From Deltaproteobacteria bacterium (lineage in GTDB: Bacteria > Desulfobacterota_B > Binatia > UBA9968), in contig VBKY01000380.1 of assembly GCA_005879255.1 (NCBI GenBank), positions 1 through 6,602 of the forward strand: 6,602 bases of DNA. Reading direction: 5' to 3'. The position numbers and the translations under genes are program-made. A model generated the notes under the pieces. That model searched no databases. It was not told the DNA's origin and saw nothing but the letters and a program-made list of their open reading frames with translations. Below are positions 6,139 through 6,602 of the stretch, piece after piece. The first letter of the stretch is position 1, and the number at the start of each line of letters is the position of its first letter.

Positions 6139-6381
6139 TCACTCCTCTTTCCAGACACTCTCCGGGTGCCGTTCCATCAGCTCATGAATGAATTGCGCAA
6201 ACTGTCCGTTCGCGACGGAACCGTCCGCTTGGATACCGCCATCGTGCGTTCCCAAGAGACACATGACACGACCGTCGTTCTCGGTTATTTCGACAAAAGA
6301 ATTCGTTCCAAAAAGAACTTGGACTCTTTTCTATCCGCGCTGCCGATCCCCTTCGATGACAACGGCTCTGATTTTCGCCAT
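6139..6381 (-). pseudogene. Small ORF of 80 codons interrupted by an in-frame amber codon
   Basis: An ATG at 6381, preceded by GAGAGG, starts MAKIRAVVIEGDRQRG. It then meets TAG at 6331-6333 (codon 17) and stays open for 63 more codons to a TGA at 6139-6141. The second part reads KRVQVLFGTNSFVEITENDG, RVMCLLGTHDGGIQADGS, then VANGQFAQFIHELMERHPES, which looks like a genuine soluble protein. The only later ATG (codon 39 of the frame) would give about 41 residues without a clear ribosome site. The final codons form the ribosome site of the binding protein, and the start lies 23 nt after the stop of the upstream remnant, so the spacing is that of an operon. I do not recognise the family. It is either a recent one-base nonsense pseudogene, an assembly error, or a readthrough gene; the first is most likely. 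Confidence 0.5.
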
Positions 6382-6404
6382 CTTTGACCTCTCCGACTGA
6401 AGCT

Positions 6405-6479
6405 CTAACGATTGAGTAAAAACTCTTCACGCAACTGCTGATATGGCTTGTCGTATTGAACCGCATCGTCCGGTGTTAA
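6405..6479 (-). pseudogene. C-terminal remnant of a gene truncated at the IS-like boundary
   Basis: Reading leftward, the frame gives LTPDDAVQYDKPYQQLREEF then LLNR and TAG at 6405-6407. The frame is closed on its other side by TAA at 6480-6482, exactly where sequence like an insertion element end begins. There is no start codon or ribosome site. Its stop lies 23 nt before the ATG of the next small ORF on the same strand, the spacing of an operon neighbour. I take it to be the last 24 codons of a gene whose body was displaced by the insertion. The family cannot be named from this length. Confidence 0.45.
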
Positions 6480-6494
6480 TTAATCGAGGGTAAA

Positions 6495-6513
6495 CCCCCA
6501 GCTTTGCTGGGGG
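6495..6513 (+). repeat. Perfect 8-bp hairpin near the IS-like left end
   Basis: CCCCCAGC (6495-6502), loop TTT, GCTGGGGG (6506-6513). Subterminal hairpins of this kind are the recognition sites of IS200/IS605 TnpA. Neither side has a T-tract, so an intrinsic terminator is unlikely. Confidence 0.85.
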
Positions 6514-6549
6514 ACTCAGAAAGTTTGACATTTACGGCAATCGAGAGAA

Positions 6550-6595
6550 AGCCTCCAATCCGGTGAACCGCTCGTGGCTCAACGGAGAGGAGGCT
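6550..6595 (+). promoter_or_regulatory. Leader hairpin that hides the ribosome site of the edge gene
   Basis: AGCCTCC (6550-6556) pairs perfectly over 7 bp with GGAGGCT (6589-6595), which contains the AGGAGG ribosome site. After a 2x2 internal loop, TCCG (6559-6562) pairs with CGGA (6583-6586). An inner stem is possible: GA/TC and CC/GG around GCTCGT. Such a leader would keep translation low. In IS200 the tnpA 5' leader is known to mask its ribosome site in the same way, which supports the element call. Confidence 0.6.
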
Positions 6596-6598
6596 AAA

Positions 6599-6602
6599 GT
6601 GA
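6599..6602 (+). CDS. First codon of a probable IS200/IS605-type transposase (cut by window end)
   Basis: GTG at 6599-6601 lies 5 nt after GGAGAGGAGG (6584-6593), the strongest ribosome site on this side. Only one codon is inside the window, so the product is inferred from the IS-like hairpin and masked leader just upstream. It would be transcribed rightward, away from the truncated operon. Confidence 0.4.

Larger units (their letters stand above)
6483..6602 (+). mobile_element. Left end of an IS200/IS605-type element (partial, continues right)
   Basis: The stretch holds a perfect subterminal hairpin (6495-6513), a structured leader (6550-6595), and a strong ribosome site followed by GTG at 6599. 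This is the layout of IS200/IS605-type elements, which have no terminal inverted repeats but carry end hairpins read as single strands by the Y1 transposase TnpA. The overall sequence also looks familiar from such elements, but that is recollection. The exact left boundary is uncertain by some 10 nt; AT-rich TTAAT/TTAAT copies at 6476-6484 are possible cleavage-site sequence. The element appears to have interrupted a minus-strand gene. The transposase itself lies outside the window. Confidence 0.55.

Noticed and set aside
5478..6158. A long second minus-strand frame over the binding-protein gene
   Set aside because: It overlaps the clearly recognisable binding protein and has an Arg/Gly-rich shadow composition.
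6182..6466. A 94-codon uninterrupted minus-strand frame across the remnant and the small ORF
   Set aside because: Its product is rich in Arg, Ser and Cys with no fold-like pattern, and it lacks a ribosome site. The other frame has operon spacing, a ribosome site and a protein-like composition despite the amber codon.
6495..6513. Reading the GC-rich hairpin as an intrinsic terminator
   Set aside because: No T-tract follows on either strand (ACTCAG on plus, TTTACC on minus).
6595..6602. Naming the right-edge gene as tnpA outright
   Set aside because: Only one codon is present; the call rests on upstream structure, so no symbol was given.

Overview
The window looks like chromosome from a Gram-negative bacterium of proteobacterial type, moderately GC-rich. 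The grounds are a DUF1328/YtjA-type membrane protein, the Gram-negative duplicated AbrB-type membrane protein, exported proteins with Sec signals, and strong AGGAGG-like ribosome sites. A lone NMT1/SsuA-like binding protein paired with a VOC protein is common in soil and uncultured lineages, but the sequence alone does not fix the taxon.

Layout. A possible C-terminal tail of a plus-strand gene enters at the left edge (to 46). A VOC-fold protein (236-640, +) and a class III-like PPK2 polyphosphate kinase (915-1784, +) follow. PPK2 meets an ABM-fold monooxygenase (1791-2081, -) tail to tail, 6 nt apart. The next 260 nt hold a very strong hairpin plus T-tract oriented for the plus strand, with no plus-strand gene close upstream. 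Then come an exported protein made of two near-identical PepSY-like repeats (2344-3090, -) and a 54-residue two-helix DUF1328 protein (3156-3320, -). A 366-nt divergent intergenic region holds an ECF/sigma-E-like promoter and a 22-bp inverted repeat. It leads to an AbrB-family membrane protein (3687-4787, +), which ends 2 nt from a second VOC protein on the opposite strand.

Right side. A minus-strand operon reads leftward: C-terminal remnant of an unknown gene (6405-6479), an 80-codon small ORF broken by an amber codon (6139-6381), a periplasmic substrate-binding protein (5159-6130), and the second VOC protein (4790-5137). The remnant is cut off exactly where a sequence resembling the left end of an IS200/IS605-type element begins: a perfect CCCCCAGC-TTT-GCTGGGGG hairpin, then a leader whose folding hides the ribosome site of a GTG start at 6599. 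The simplest reading is an operon truncated by IS insertion, with the downstream genes still intact.

How the genes relate. The two VOC proteins are clear paralogues (both start MARIRH and end near HGW). PPK2, the PepSY-like protein, DUF1328 and the sigma-E-like promoter fit a phosphate/energy and envelope-stress theme, but that is inference. No complete new defence or mobile system is visible. The most interesting items are the IS junction with its self-masking leader, the amber-broken ORF, the orphan plus-strand terminator with a competing hairpin, the PepSY duplication, and the Arg-to-Cys change in the PPK2 Walker B region.
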